NCBI GenBank assembly: GCA_015501055.1
Contig: JADNYV010000768.1
Span: 1 to 16,171 of the forward strand
Source of the DNA: Mucidula mucida
Lineage: Eukaryota > Basidiomycota > Agaricomycetes > Agaricales > Physalacriaceae
DNA length: 16,171 bases
Direction of reading: 5' to 3'
Below are positions 1 to 10,523 of the stretch, piece after piece. Under the pieces are notes generated by a model. The model saw nothing but the letters and a program-made list of their open reading frames with translations. It did no database searches and had not been told where the DNA came from. The number at the start of each line of letters is the position of its first letter. Position 1 is the stretch's first letter. The position numbers and the translations under genes are program-made.

Positions 1-1446
1 ACGCCACAGCGCAAACACTAACCCAAAGGTCAGTGCGAAGCGCCCTGCACCCAGTAGTTATATTTGGGTTACGCACGTTGTTAGTAGGCCTAGTGAGGCT
101 GCATGTAAATAAGGACAGCTAGGGCGTAAATGCACGTACAGGTGTTGATAGCATATACAATCAGATAGTTGATGGACATTCTTCGTGCTAGGAGAAGGAC
201 AGAGAAAGCTCAGCACAAGTAGGTCGTGAAGCGTTTGGGTACGCACGAAGCGAACGATGTCTGCTTTTTGTACAGGACAGTGCACAACGTGGATGCAATT
301 GCGATATCCGCCAACACCTCACCACCGAACGAGATGTAGAGTGTAGCCTACGGCTTTGTTAGAAAAGGCGAAAGCAAATCAGGTTCGTACTGACAGAGTT
401 CTGGTCCACTTTTGAAAGTCGAGATCCGTCGAGGTCAGCGACTGAATCGCGAATGCTGGCGGGGATGAGAACACGAGCCTGAGAGGTTACTATGGAATCC
501 CACCAAAGCCGCACGCTAATGGTTCATGATTGAGAGCCGAGTAGGGCACCCGCAAAAGCAAAAAACGTACAGAAGGATATGAGAGATAGTACGATCTGTT
601 CGTGACGTTGAGCATCCCCGACCTTCATCAACGTTGCAGAAAAACTTACAATCGTTGAACAGACCATGACGGCGAGAGTCTTGCCGCGTGTTATCACTGT
701 CGGTGATTATTCATACGAGTTCCAGCTCAGAGCCTTCGAACATACAGAGCGTCCATATACGCTTCACGAATACTCTACAGCAATATGAGAAGAGACATCC
801 GGAGGCCGGCCACTTAAAGACGTACAGTTGAATCAGAATTTCGCTAATGTTCTGTGGTCGTCATACATCTAAATTCTATAACTCGAACAGAGATTGATAG
901 CTTACCGAGACGAAGACTTGTGCCACGAAGCTCCTGCCCGTAATTAAGTACTCGTGGCTTACTACAAGAACGTGATATTTACGTACCATGTAGGTCGAAG
1001 AAGTTCGATAGGATTGAAGTAATTGGTTACCATGTAAAAATAGCAGCCATGGGTTATCAGCGCAAGATGTAGTGCGTCCATGGACCTACAGGAGTGCGAT
1101 ATCAGAGTCACGAGGGGAATGCAGATAAGGACGATCGTACCAGAGGAAATAGATCTGTTCAAGAGCCTCTGAGATAAGACAGAAGGAAGTGATACGGGCG
1201 GAACATTGAGCTGACCAGCCATTTGAATGCCCTTCCATCTCGGTTCGACAATCGAGTATGATATAGAAAGACCTGGATAGACGTGATACCGAAAAATCTT
1301 GAAGCTCGATCAGGATCGCTCGAGATCGTCAAAGTACACACGTACATTCCAGCAATCACTACGCCTATGAATGCGGCACCAAGCGTGCTATCCAATGGAC
1401 CCAGTGAATCTAGTGGTGAGGGCGATGTCCCGGTGCCAGTGTCCAT
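1..1446 (-). CDS. DUF6534-like multi-pass membrane protein, 5' part (3' end beyond window)
   Basis: Exons (minus strand, in gene order): 1446-1346, 1297-1216, 1166-1141, 1085-987, 933-906, 851-826, 774-746, 696-650, 595-571, 489-395, 347-247, 180-140, 89-77, 17-<1, giving about 243 residues. I chose the ATG at 1446-1444 because the first hydrophobic helix (LGAAFIGVVIAG) follows directly. The spliced product carries blocks typical of the agaricomycete DUF6534/DUF6533-type family: SIQVFLYHTR, then DALHLALITHGCYFYMVTNY, FVKRIWTL, FGGEVLADIAIAS and YAINTCLLTT-VCAVA. These suggest a polytopic plasma-membrane or endomembrane protein; the biochemical role of the family is unknown. Nearly all introns are GT-AG, 43-59 nt. 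Less certain are the 81-nt intron 490-570 and the AAG acceptor at 181; the better-looking TAG acceptor at 188 would break the frame. The family call is from recalled motifs, not a search. Confidence 0.72.
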
Positions 1447-2317
1447 CTTCGGAGTCGGAGGTTGGGAAAAAAGTCGTTCGCCACTTCCAGCCGGCTTATA
1501 TCCAGCTACAAAGCTTGCGATCTTGATGCCGTGATGGTGTGTTCGAGGGCGGTGATATATCAACTGCCGTTGATACATCAAGGCGTTCCCCTTGCCCCAA
1601 GTTCACCGCTGCAATCAGATGATTCAAAAGAACATCTAGATTTACGCAGTAAATTAATACTGACAACTCAAAGCAGCTTCGCTTGACGAAGAGGTATTCA
1701 TCTCAGGCTGTCGTGGATCGAGCAGAAGGCTCCGGGACTTTCGTGGGATACAGGCTGACTGTGGAATCATCTGCCTACTTCGGTATCAGTGATCACACAT
1801 TCGGAGCGAGCTAGATTCAATGCTTACGATCCATGGGATGTACACGCGCCATTTTGACTGGTACGAAGAATGTTGTCAAGACGTGGAAGGTGGATAGCAT
1901 ACTATCAAGTGTTTGCATCTCGGATCTTTCCGTTCGATGGTCAAATAAGCTATGCAGACAAGAGTCAAGACAATCGACTTCGCGGTGTCCTTGTTGTCTG
2001 GGATCTTCGAGGGATCAGATAGCTGATTGGGGGCTGCGGTCTGATGTATGTGAGTCGTGATACAAACACATTGCAGTTCCGCAGAAGAAGTTGACCGGAC
2101 ACAGCCTAAGGGATAGAGAATGATACACTCTCAGCGAACCATAGGCCGGGGAGAGCAAGGGGACCACCCCTGGTTGTCCGGATATTCGGTTGCCTCCGAG
2201 TTTTCCCACGGCAATTCTCTCCCTTCTCCCATCATCAATCACTGGCGCGAATTCCTGTCAACCTTGGATGATTTGAGACCATCTTTGAATAGGTTCTTTT
2301 CTCCACGACCAACCACC
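1447..2317. other. Divergent intergenic region
   Basis: This 871-nt stretch lies between the start codons of the minus-strand membrane protein and the plus-strand reductase, so it should hold both promoters. Only short open frames are present (for example 1833-2060 plus and 2015-2242 minus). They show no recognisable motif, signal peptide or splice logic, and I treat them as chance. No clear TATA box or repeat was found. The frame of the reductase start codon is open back to 2120, so a longer N-terminus is formally possible. Confidence 0.5.
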
Positions 2318-3524
2318 ATGTTCTTTCCAAAGCAGTGGGATGTTAGAGAAAAGGTATCGCTGCTCTCGTCTGCAATCTCAGTGTCGAGGAACGCTGATAA
2401 AACTCTCAGCACTGTTATGTAGTACGCTGATTCTTGCTGTCTAGAACGAGACCGCAATTAACCTACGTTCGACTAGACTGGAGGAACTGCAGGTCTCGGT
2501 CTCAGCCTTGCTGTCCTCCTTACTCAGCTGGGCGCCGATGTATCCGTTGTTGGGAGGAATCAGGAGCGGCTTGCTAAAGCTGTCGAGAAACTCGAGGTAA
2601 GTGTTGTCGATAATATTGACTTGACATTCATGATTGTGCTTCATAGAACGCGCGCCAGAACACTACTCAAAAGCTCCATGGGTACTCCTACGACATGAAT
2701 GACGCGACCAAGTCGGCTGAGGCACTCCTAGAGGCTAGCCGCATCTATGATGGCCGATGTCCAGACGCTGTGTTCTGCTGTGCCGGTTCATCTGCCCCAG
2801 GTTTCTTCGTTGAGCAGGATGAGGCTTCCATGCGAAAAGGACTAGACCAGGCGTATTGGGTCCAAGCTTGGACAGCGATGGTATGCTAGTTGAACTTTTC
2901 TTCTACGACTGTCTGCTCACATGGCATCAACCAGGCCGCTTCTAAGATGATGGTCAAGCAGAACGTGCAGGGCAAGATCATTTTCATATCGTCCTACCTC
3001 GGCTACATGTCTATGATTGGATACTCGACCTATGCACCCGGGAAGCACGCCCTTCGCGGACTCGCGGAGACTCTTCGATCAGAGCTCCAGCTCTACGACA
3101 TATCTGTTCACATCTTCTTCCCTGGAACTATCTACAGTCCCGGCTATGAAGAGGAGAACAAGACGAAGCCAAAAATAACGCTCAAGATCGAAGAAGACGA
3201 TGCGGGAATGACTCCGGACCAATGCGCTGCTGGTCTTCTCGCTGGCGTGCGACGTGGATACTTCCATATCACAGCGGATTTCGTTGGTGACCTTTTCAGA
3301 ACCTCAACTCGTGGGGCGACGCCCTACAACAATGTGTTCATGGACTGTCTCAAGAGCTGTATCGGCTGCGTGAGTGTTCACTCCTCCTTAGTTCGAACTT
3401 TATTGAAACTCGAAACAAGATCGGTTTACCTGTGTGGCGGCGACAGGTTGATGGTATGATTCGGGCGCATAAAGAAGAGCACAGAGTTTACCTTCGTGAC
3501 GTAGGGGATGTTAAGATTGACTGA
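2318..3524 (+). CDS. TSC10: 3-ketodihydrosphingosine reductase (SDR family, TSC10/KDSR-like)
   Basis: Exons 2318-2353, 2410-2421, 2477-2596, 2647-2880, 2935-3369 and 3420-3524 encode 313 residues. The product should reduce 3-ketodihydrosphingosine to dihydrosphingosine with NADPH, the second step of sphingolipid synthesis, at the ER. Visible signatures are the glycine-rich nucleotide loop HCYVTGGTAGLG (residues 13-24), an Arg after the second strand (VVGRNQERL) fitting NADPH, the CAGSSAPGFF block, the catalytic Ser in IIFISSYLG, and YAPGK as the YxxxK pair. GYEEENKTKP after the active site is typical of KDSR rather than general SDRs. The ATG has an ACCACC context. The end, LPVWRRQVDGMIRAHKEEH, matches the usual cytosolic tail, but the C-terminal hydrophobic segment of many homologues looks short here. 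Introns are 50-56 nt with plausible branch sites. The family call is strong; the micro-exon is inferred. Confidence 0.88.
2410..2421 (+). other. 12-nt micro-exon of the TSC10-like gene
   Basis: Reading straight from exon 1 (ending REK at 2353) to the exon starting at 2477 would omit the beta strand before TGGTAGLG. The 12 nt at 2410-2421 encode HCYV. They are preceded by a 56-nt GT-AG intron (2354-2409, branch-like CTGAT) and followed by a 55-nt intron (2422-2476, branch-like TTAAC). Joined, they give REK-HCYV-TGG, the expected KHxx(V/I)TGG pattern. The single-intron alternative would be 123 nt, against 50-56 for this gene's other introns. Confidence 0.75.
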
Positions 3525-5105
3525 TGTTCCGCCCTATTCTTGATAACATTGAAAGTATTACAGTTACAACCAGCATTCGTTGTTCGCCGAACAACTTGTC
3601 CATCTTCTTACATCAAGTTGTGTAGTCCGAAACGCTGTATCTCCTTATACCCTTAATCATCGTGTCATTACAGAACTTCTTAACTTTTCATAAGCGAGTC
3701 GGACGTGGTACTTTCGAGGGCGCAAACCCCATATGTGGCGCCTCCCCCGAATGACTGACGAATATCACCATCGTTTGCGTTGTCATCAAGGTTCCCATTG
3801 TAACTGACTTCAGGTACAGCAGATTCACTTTAAAATGGCAAACTGTCTACGAATCGGCTGCTCAGCATTTTCAGCAATACGTTCATCGCTCGTCCTCGTT
3901 CCTTCTTGTATTACAGCAGTCAAGGGATTCTCATCAGAAAATCTTGAGCCCCTATCATACATCCACGAGCAGTCAGGTCCTAACGGTAGGGAAGTTGTCG
4001 CTGCTCATTTAAACCATGATAAGATCGACCGCAGTATCCGATAAGGCTCCAGCATTTTTTCGGAAAACGAGTTCGCGTCACTGCGGAGAAAAGGAGGCGA
4101 AGAAATATCATCTTCAGTAACGCCGATAATGTTAAAACTAAACCAGTGATCAGAGAGACTCCTGCCGATCTCTGTAACCTTTCGGAATGTAGAAAGTCAG
4201 GATAATTTCTTGAGCCTTTCGGTGACAACCGATGACGAGTTAGTTCAATTACAACTATAGTGTCAACGGACCATGCCACGTTAAGGTGCGAGTCGTGACG
4301 CTAACCGCTCTCCCAGTCGAGGAATGACCACTGCTGATCCGGACGGACGATGTATGGGCAGATGATCTGGGTAACACGAGGAACAACAATGGCAGGTCCT
4401 GATCATCGTCGGGGAAGAAATGAATTCATGGGAACGACGCCTTGAATGGAGACATTACAGGTAGTATACTGCGCTACGATATCGACCCGTCGAACTTGAC
4501 AGCTGGCACAGGTGATGGGGTCACAATGCGGAACGAGACATGGGGCGAGTCGTCATGCGGTCCATGTGCGGAACGTAGGGAAGAAAATAAGGTGAATCCT
4601 GGCATGGCCTACTGTTGACAATCTGCCGAGAAGCCAGGGGTTTGATGAGCGTGTGTGAATACAATAGTCCCATGTCCCCGAGGGGGAGGAAATGAGAGTT
4701 TCAATCGTGCTGAATGAGTAGGAAAAGATCGTGATCGGGAGCGCAGAGGGCATGGAAGCAGGAAAAGAACGAATCCGCCAGGTACAGACTTAGCAAAGTG
4801 GAGCGATCACGTGCCTCAACTTGGCGTTTTCCTTCTCTGTGTCGACCTCTTCAGTACATGAACGCGACTGAACCGAAATAAGCCCATGCAACGAAAGAAG
4901 GCTTAAAACTCTTCTGCGATCGCTTAACGGAGATTTCTGCCGGGATGTCTTCGGTTACAATGCTAGTTGTCGCTGAATCAAACAAGCTGTTGTTGCTAGT
5001 AGGAGCCTCGCTCTAGTCAATCTCCACAAATATTCCGCGTCTTAGGGAGCCCACTACTTAAAAGCGGGTTACTGATGTTTAGTTTCGCCAACAATCGCTT
5101 CCGCC
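3525..5105. other. Intergenic region between reductase and GH7 gene
   Basis: About 1.58 kb with no gene I can support. Short frames at 3835-4044 (plus), 3980-4279 (minus) and 4553-4753 (minus) lack family motifs and flanking splice structure. The right end is the promoter of the GH7 gene: a TACTTAAA box at 5055-5062 and one CTCCAC at 5022-5027. The latter is compatible with the loose reverse consensus of Cre1/CreA carbon-repressor sites, but is too short to claim as a site. Confidence 0.5.
5055..5062 (+). promoter_or_regulatory. TATA-like box of GH7 gene 1
   Basis: TACTTAAA lies 51 bp upstream of the ATG. The identical octamer is found 55 bp upstream of the ATG of the second GH7 gene, while the surrounding bases have diverged. 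That conservation between paralogues suggests a core promoter element. No transcription-start data support it. Confidence 0.4.
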
Positions 5106-6584
5106 ATGTTCAACACGGTCGCTCTCGTCAGCCTTACCCTTGCCGCTGCCGCCTTGGGCCAGCAGATCGGAAACTACACCGCAGAAACTCACCCATCGTT
5201 GACGGTTCAGCAATGCTCCGCTGGAGGTAGCTGTACATCCGAGGTCAGCATCTGAGTGTTGCTTGTCTGCAGCGGGTAATCTCTAATCTTGTTGCAGGCG
5301 CGTTCGATCGTCCTTGACGCCAACTGGCGCTGGCTCCACGTTACCGACAACTACACTAACTGCTACACCGGCAATGAGTGGAACTCCACGACGTGCCCCG
5401 ACAATGCGTCGTGCGCGAAGAACTGCGCGCTCGATGGTGCGGACTATACCGGCACTTACGGTATCACAGCCAGTGGGAACGCGCTCACCGTCAAGTTCGT
5501 CACCACATCTCAGCAGAAAAACATCGGTTCTCGCGTGTACCTCATGCAGGACCAAGACAACTACCAGATGTTCAGCCTGAAGAACCAGGAATTTACCTTT
5601 GACGTCGACGTTTCCCAGCTCCCCTGTGGTCTTAACGGCGCTGTCTACTTTGTCTCCATGGACAAGGACGGAGGAAAGTCCAAGTTCTCGACAAACGAGG
5701 CTGGTGCGCGCTACGGCACTGGCTACTGCGACTCACAGTGCCCCCACGACATCAAGTTTATAAACGGCGAGGTCAGTCAGATCCCTCTTAATCTAAAAAA
5801 ATAACAATTCTCATTCTATACGCAGGCCAATGTCGAAGGCTGGACAGGCTCACCCAACGATACGAATGCAGGATCAGGCCAATACGGTTCCTGCTGCGAT
5901 GAGATGGATCTCTGGGAAGCCAACTCCGTCTCCTCCGCCTACACCCCCCACGTCTGCACGTCCACCGGTCAGACCCGATGCACGGGAAACGACTGCGGCG
6001 ACGGCGACAACCGCTACGGCGGCATTTGCGACAAGGACGGCTGCGATTTCAATTCCTTCCGCCAAGGCGTCTCGGACTTTTACGGTCCCGGAATGACAGT
6101 CGACACCAACTCCAAGTTCACCATCGTCACCCAGTTCATCACCGCCGACGGGTCCGCCAACGGCACGCTCAGCGAGATCCGCCGCTTCTACGTCCAGAAC
6201 GGACAGGTTATCCCCAACTCCTACTCCACCTTCACCGGTTTGGAATCCTACAACTCTGTGTCTGACGAGTACTGCAATGCGCAGAAGACCTTGTTCGGCG
6301 ACACCAATTCCTTCGAGGACCGCGGTGGTCTGGAGAAGATGGGTGACGCTCTCCAGGCCGGAATGGTGCTGGTCCTGAGTTTGTGGGACGACCACGCCGT
6401 CAACATGCTGTGGCTCGACAGCAACTACCCCACAGACGCCGATGCCTCGCAGCCTGGTATCGCACGTGGAACTTGCTCCACAGATTCCGGCAAGCCTACG
6501 GATGTCGAGTCGCAAAATGCGAACGCGCAGGTCATCTACTCAAACATCAAATACGGACCTCTCAACTCGACATTCACTGCATAG
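5106..6584 (+). CDS. GH7 cellobiohydrolase (reducing-end type), catalytic domain only, secreted
   Basis: Exons 5106-5243, 5298-5771 and 5826-6584 encode 456 residues; both introns are 54 nt and phase 0. The enzyme is expected to cleave cellobiose processively from cellulose chain ends outside the cell. The signal peptide covers residues 1-18 (cut after ALG), leaving [12 protein letters not shown], the usual GH7 N-terminus with Gln first. Catalytic residues lie in [11 protein letters not shown]: nucleophile Glu230, Asp232 and acid/base Glu235. NWRW near the start supplies tunnel Trp residues. [24 protein letters not shown] and [14 protein letters not shown] are further GH7 blocks, and the many paired Cys fit the family's disulphides. 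The frame ends right after the catalytic domain (NSTFTA, then TAG), so there is no linker or CBM1. Length is normal for a one-domain GH7. The cellobiohydrolase rather than endoglucanase call rests on the full-length loop regions. Confidence 0.95.
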
Positions 6585-6831
6585 GTATTTGGCGAGGTCA
6601 AAGAGTCAGCGGCGGCCAAACATCTCATTATTGTCATTATGTAGTTCATCAGAGTCGTAGTGTGGAGTCTAGTGTTGGACAACATACATATTACTGAATC
6701 ATATCATCAAGCAGCCTTCCTCAAGATTGAAAAACCGCTATCCCAAGTCAAATATATCTTCGCACAACGGGTGATAGCCGTTGGACCAGTAATGAAAGAA
6801 AGTCTGAGCAGCGTTATCAATGTCTGTCCGT

Positions 6832-7913
6832 TTAAAAGCTCTGATAACATCGACTCACCATCATGCCTAGCAAGGCGCGGGTTGATGGAGGCGCCATTAT
6901 CAAAGTCGGTGCCGCAGCCTGTAAAAAATCAATCGTCTCCGCCCCATTTTCAGATATAAGCGACGCCTACGGTCACTGCACTCAGAAGAGCCCCGACATA
7001 GACATAGGAGGTGCCGCCGTACGACATGCTGTGAACATAGAGCGCCAGATAGACGATGTACGTGGCGGAATACATGAAAGACGATTCAATCATGATCTCG
7101 ATGAGTCCGCTGTAAGTCCTGATGTGACGCCAACTACCGATAGCAACGATTCGACCATAACGAGCGATGTCAGTGTAATGTTGGTCGCCGCCGTTAGAGC
7201 GCAGTACTCAATGGTCATGATGATCTGTTGACCGGGAGCGAAGAATATGGGTGAACTTGCACGGTACCATGAGGAAACCGCGGTGCCGTAGGTGACTATG
7301 TAGAGTTAGTCCATGCCTCTCAGACATCAACCAGCGTACCTAATCCGCAGATAACGGCAACGAACGGTATAACAATGATCGTCCAACGGCGATGATAGAG
7401 TTCCCAACACCTCCAGATCTGTTGGCGAGTGAGCGTGAAAGCTTAGTATAATTTGCAGGAAGTAAACCATACATTGACGAACTCGGTTAGGGAAGAGCTA
7501 ATGGCGACCATGGCTAACGCAACGACGTTGAGAACCCTCCGCTGACAGTCGTTTCTTGCAGGTGGTGTCCCATGAATAATGTTCGAGATGGATTCCTGAG
7601 ACTGGCCATGAGTGATGAAGGTCGAGTACAGGGCGCTCCAAATCAGCCCGACGTAGACTGTCGCCGAGGCCCAAATCAAACATAGAACAACGGCGATGAT
7701 CACCCGCTGCCGCATCCATCGAGAGCATGACACTGGTCGCCAGTCAGTCGGGTGCTAGATTGTCCAAATACACACTTATTGACCTAAGGTGACACCAAAT
7801 ATCACAGCGTATATTCCATAGGCTAGAACGGCAAGGACATGGGCGTTGAGATAATCGCCGGAGGCCCGTTCATTGAATGAGAGTTCGAGCTCTCTGTCCG
7901 CGCTCGACAACAT
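6832..7913 (-). pseudogene. Multi-pass (7TM-like) membrane protein of an agaricomycete family, with apparent 1-nt frameshift
   Basis: Gene-order exons: 7913-7784, 7732-7473, 7418-7340, 7295-6971, 6918-6832, with introns of 51, 54, 44 and 52 nt. About 293 residues if the frame break is ignored. Hydrophobic segments include YLNAHVLAVLAYGIYAVIF, RVIIAVVLCLIWASATVYVG, the block EFVN-IWRCWELYHRRWTIIV, IMIESSFMYSATYIVYLALY, and a closing APTLIM motif near the C-terminus. The pattern IWRCW...RRW...(E)SS.(M/L)YS....Y..L..AAPTLI recurs in large unnamed fungal families of serpentine membrane proteins; function unknown. In exon 4 the frame must change near 7153-7154: a single missing base between VM and RIVAIGSW. 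No GT-AG intron there restores the frame. This could be genuine decay or a sequence error. The stop used is TAA at 6834-6832; the true C-terminus may be longer if GTGAGT near 6858 is a donor. It converges on the GH7 gene 248 bp away. Confidence 0.68.
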
Positions 7914-9178
7914 TGAGATGTTTCATCGAAATGCTCGACGAAGGTCTGCTTTATATGCTGAGAAGATGATCTACTCGTATGAAATCATCAGGTAACGCAC
8001 TGCGGGAGTCCATGCAAGAGATCAATGTCTCGTCGAGACCATACTGACGATCAGTCTAAAATCTAACCATTGTCGTATGCGTGCCCAAGGAGGTCAAACT
8101 TTGATCAAGCAAGCGTCAGTCATTTTGTAGATCACTGCGCGGATTCTAGTTAGACCTGTACAAATGCTATAGATTGTGCAAGACGACGCTCCATGTGCAC
8201 ACCTGGAGTTTGATATAAGTACGTTTCGAAGGCGCCACTGAGCGAAGATAGCTACCTCCGTCGACGTCCTTCGTCTCCGTCGGCAACCAGCTTCGGATAC
8301 TGACAGGATCACCGGTGAGGTGAGATACGAAGTCAGCTGTTAGAGACGACGAGAACAGCACCTATACCAGTAGCTGATATTTTACGCGTGCTCCCTCTGT
8401 TGGTCACTGAAACGCATAGCTTTGCTTTTACTCGTCCCGAATAGAGCCTTCCGAGTCCTGGCCTTCCCACCTCAGCTGGTGTCAACTTCAAAAGTTGGTC
8501 CGCGTCTGTGATACGACTTTGAGCAGAAGTGTCAATGTACTGTCATAGGCGATTCCGATACAAGACGTCCGAGGCCGCGCAATTGTACCAGTGTATTACC
8601 AATGTAAGTATGTCTTTTGGGTATCGGTAAATGATGAAGGGTTTTTTGTATTGTGCTGCAAGACATAACCAAATGGCCTAGATAATGGTCAGTCGACGAA
8701 GGAAACGCGTCAGTCACCGCGCACCTTCATTCCCCAAGCCGACGCGCCGATGGAAATTGACCGTCTAGCCTGTCGTCGGCGTCGCCGGACTGGGCTACAG
8801 CGATACGTCTACCAGGTGACATATATGGTCAAAACCCACGCCTGGCGACGCGCCGAGGGTAATGCATATACTATACGGGCACTAATGTCGCCTCCAGACC
8901 CCCGGCAAAACGAGGACCTTGATGAGCGTCACCGCAGTCGTAAGGCGGGGCTTTCTTCATCGGAGGACGGCTGCCAGGGTGAGAGAGGTCCTACACTGGT
9001 GGGTGCCCGTGGTTGTCGGCGTCGTGCTCGACGACGAACACGATGGCAGAAGGCAACGCGTGTGCCAATCGGAACGCGAGTTCGCGTTCGTAAAGGCAAA
9101 TATTTCTCACGCATGACCAGCGTCAAAATAAAGTACATTGAAATTGACAGACACAGAGAACACTACTAAGAGATCTCA
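7914..9178. other. Intergenic region, no supported gene
   Basis: About 1.27 kb between the 5' end of the membrane-protein gene and the 3' end of the F-box pseudogene. The longest frame (8750-9169, plus, 139 codons) is very Arg-rich because of GTCGGCGTCG-like GC-rich stretches near 8770 and 9012. It has no domain, signal or splice context, and I do not call it. The first 100-200 bp beyond 7913 presumably hold the promoter of the minus-strand membrane-protein gene; no clear box was recognised. Confidence 0.45.
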
Positions 9179-9470
9179 TTACTCTTTGAGGGGGCGCATA
9201 ACGGTTATAACCTGCAGCAATGTGCTGGATTGTGACGAGCGCTGCCAAATCTTAATTTCGCCTGCGACGACGTCCTGGTTTTCCTCAAGGCTTAGATTGA
9301 CCTGGATCGCTTCCTTGAACATCTCGATAATTGTGTCATCTTCAGGATGGCCAAACACATCCATTCCTCCATATCTTTCCACGATCTGGATTGTTTGCAC
9401 CTTTTTCCACCCATCCAGCCAACACGGTAGTGCCTTCCTGACGTCGCGCACTGGCTCGAAATCGTGTATA

Positions 9471-9490
9471 AGTATGAGTATGAGTATGAG
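9471..9490 (+). repeat. Short (AGTATG)n microsatellite
   Basis: About 3.3 tandem copies of AGTATG. It falls inside the inferred 67-nt intron (9438-9504) between the last two exons of the F-box pseudogene, so repeat expansion may explain why that intron is a little longer than its neighbours. Confidence 0.7.
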
Positions 9491-9708
9491 TTGGGGCTGC
9501 TCACTCCTGCCACATATTAGCGACAGAGGTGAGTCCGTGCTCACGCATGTGGGGGTGCAGTTCCAGCCGCGGCATAACACGCAAGTTCGGGAAATGCTTT
9601 GCCAGATCTAGACAAGTGTAAAATAAGTCTCCGGTTCCCAGAGGAGGTCAAACGTCGCTTACGGCTGATAACCCAATATGCAAATAGGACATCACGGACG
9701 GCAGGTAG

Positions 9709-9711
9709 AAT
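9709..9711. repeat. Target-site duplication, left copy (AAT)
   Basis: AAT immediately precedes the left terminal TTACCGTG and is repeated directly after the right terminal CACGGTAA. Three bases alone are weak evidence. The boundary is supported by the inverted repeats and by the host frame joining correctly when one copy is removed. Confidence 0.6.
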
Positions 9712-9719
9712 TTACCGTG
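9712..9719 (+). repeat. Left terminal inverted repeat
   Basis: TTACCGTG is an exact inverse match of 11919-11926. The next bases differ (CA here, TA on the opposite end read inward), so the perfect match is 8 bp, with one further matching A after a mismatch. Confidence 0.65.
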
Positions 9720-9937
9720 CACGTCCAACGGTAGACTCGGTAGCCGTGCACTGCCACACGGCAGGGTCCTCACAGCCGGACACCTAAACTCACTCAATCT
9801 GCCATTTCTCATAGATGTTCCATATTGTAAAAGATACATTGAGCAATAAAAAGCATGTTCTGGTACCTAGAATAGCTGTAAATGAGCCATACAAGGCCAG
9901 AAATGTCAAACGGGATAGATTGTAGTCGGACGTGAAG

Positions 9938-9953
9938 GGCCGTGTACACGGCC
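9938..9953. repeat. 16-bp perfect palindrome in the subterminal repeats
   Basis: GGCCGTGTACACGGCC reads identically on both strands. It fuses two ACACGGCC repeat units head to head, so it could be a dimeric protein-binding site or form a cruciform; which is not known. Confidence 0.7.
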
Positions 9954-10523
9954 AACACGGTAATGAACACGGTCACACTGCCGCACTTTACACGTCCACG
10001 GCAGCCCACACGCTCGACACGGCCACGTCCACACTGCCACACTGCCACACGTCCAAGCTCCACTGCCTACACGGCCACGTCCAGGGACGGTACACGGTCG
10101 ACACGGTAGCGTTACTTGAGCGTGACGAGGGAGTGACACGGCAGTGACATGGCCATCCTACCTTGACAGGATGAACAGGGCTACGTCGTTTTTCCTTATG
10201 AAACTCATGAGACTTCTACAAGCAGCTATTTATAAGTAAGTAATACCATGACCTCCAAATTGATTTACAGAGCAGTCCTCTCGAAGAGGTGTGCTAAATT
10301 TGGAATATGTCTGATTGGGCGGTCGAGGACTTCCTCGCTGCGCGCTGCACGTACGAACAGTTCGTTAATCAAAACACGGGATACAAGGGAGTAAATAGAG
10401 TTCCAAGTAAAATATCAATGAATTTAGACCACAGTACTACTTCCGGGACGGTTTAAGCTTCAATACCAGCGGCATGTGAGCTAGAAAACATGTGATCCTG
10501 GAGGCTTGAGCATTGCAATTGCC

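Larger units (their letters stand above)
9712..10147 (+). repeat. Left subterminal repeat region of the element
   Basis: Short GC-rich motifs recur irregularly: ACACGGCC at 9946-9953, 10017-10024 and 10069-10076, plus many CACGTCC, CACTGCC and CACACGG variants. They form two blocks, about 9712-9780 and 9925-10147, separated by AT-rich DNA. The same words make up the right end of the element. Open frames crossing this region are by-products of the repeat. Confidence 0.7.

Noticed and set aside
746..774. In-frame stop (TGA) suggesting the DUF6534-like gene is a pseudogene
   Set aside because: It appeared only when exon 826-851 was overlooked; with that 26-nt exon and a 49-nt intron at 697-745 the frame stays open and matches the family better.
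4285..4330. tRNA-like text on the minus strand (GGGAGAGCGGTTAGCG)
   Set aside because: The D-arm-like GGTTAGCG is suggestive, but no acceptor stem, proper anticodon arm or T-arm (GGTTCGA-type) follows, so a tRNA cannot be folded.
5022..5027. Single CTCCAC as a Cre1/CreA repressor site
   Set aside because: The six-base degenerate consensus occurs by chance very often; one isolated match without a paired site is not enough.
5874..6515. 213-codon minus-strand frame opposite the first GH7 gene
   Set aside because: It is a mirror frame caused by the strong codon bias of the GH7 exon; the plus-strand product is unambiguous.
8750..9169. 139-codon plus-strand frame rich in Arg
   Set aside because: Composition reflects GC-rich repeated words (GTCGGCGTCG); no domain, intron structure or promoter context supports a gene.
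9171..9611. Plus-strand 157-codon frame over the F-box 3' exons
   Set aside because: The minus strand gives exons with splice sites and LRR-like text (LAKHFPNLRVM, LPCWLDGWKKVQTIQI); the plus frame has no recognisable features.
9809..10147. Open frames over the CACACGGCC repeats on both strands
   Set aside because: They are by-products of the repeat composition, and the translations are Cys/Arg/Gly/Trp-rich low-complexity sequence.
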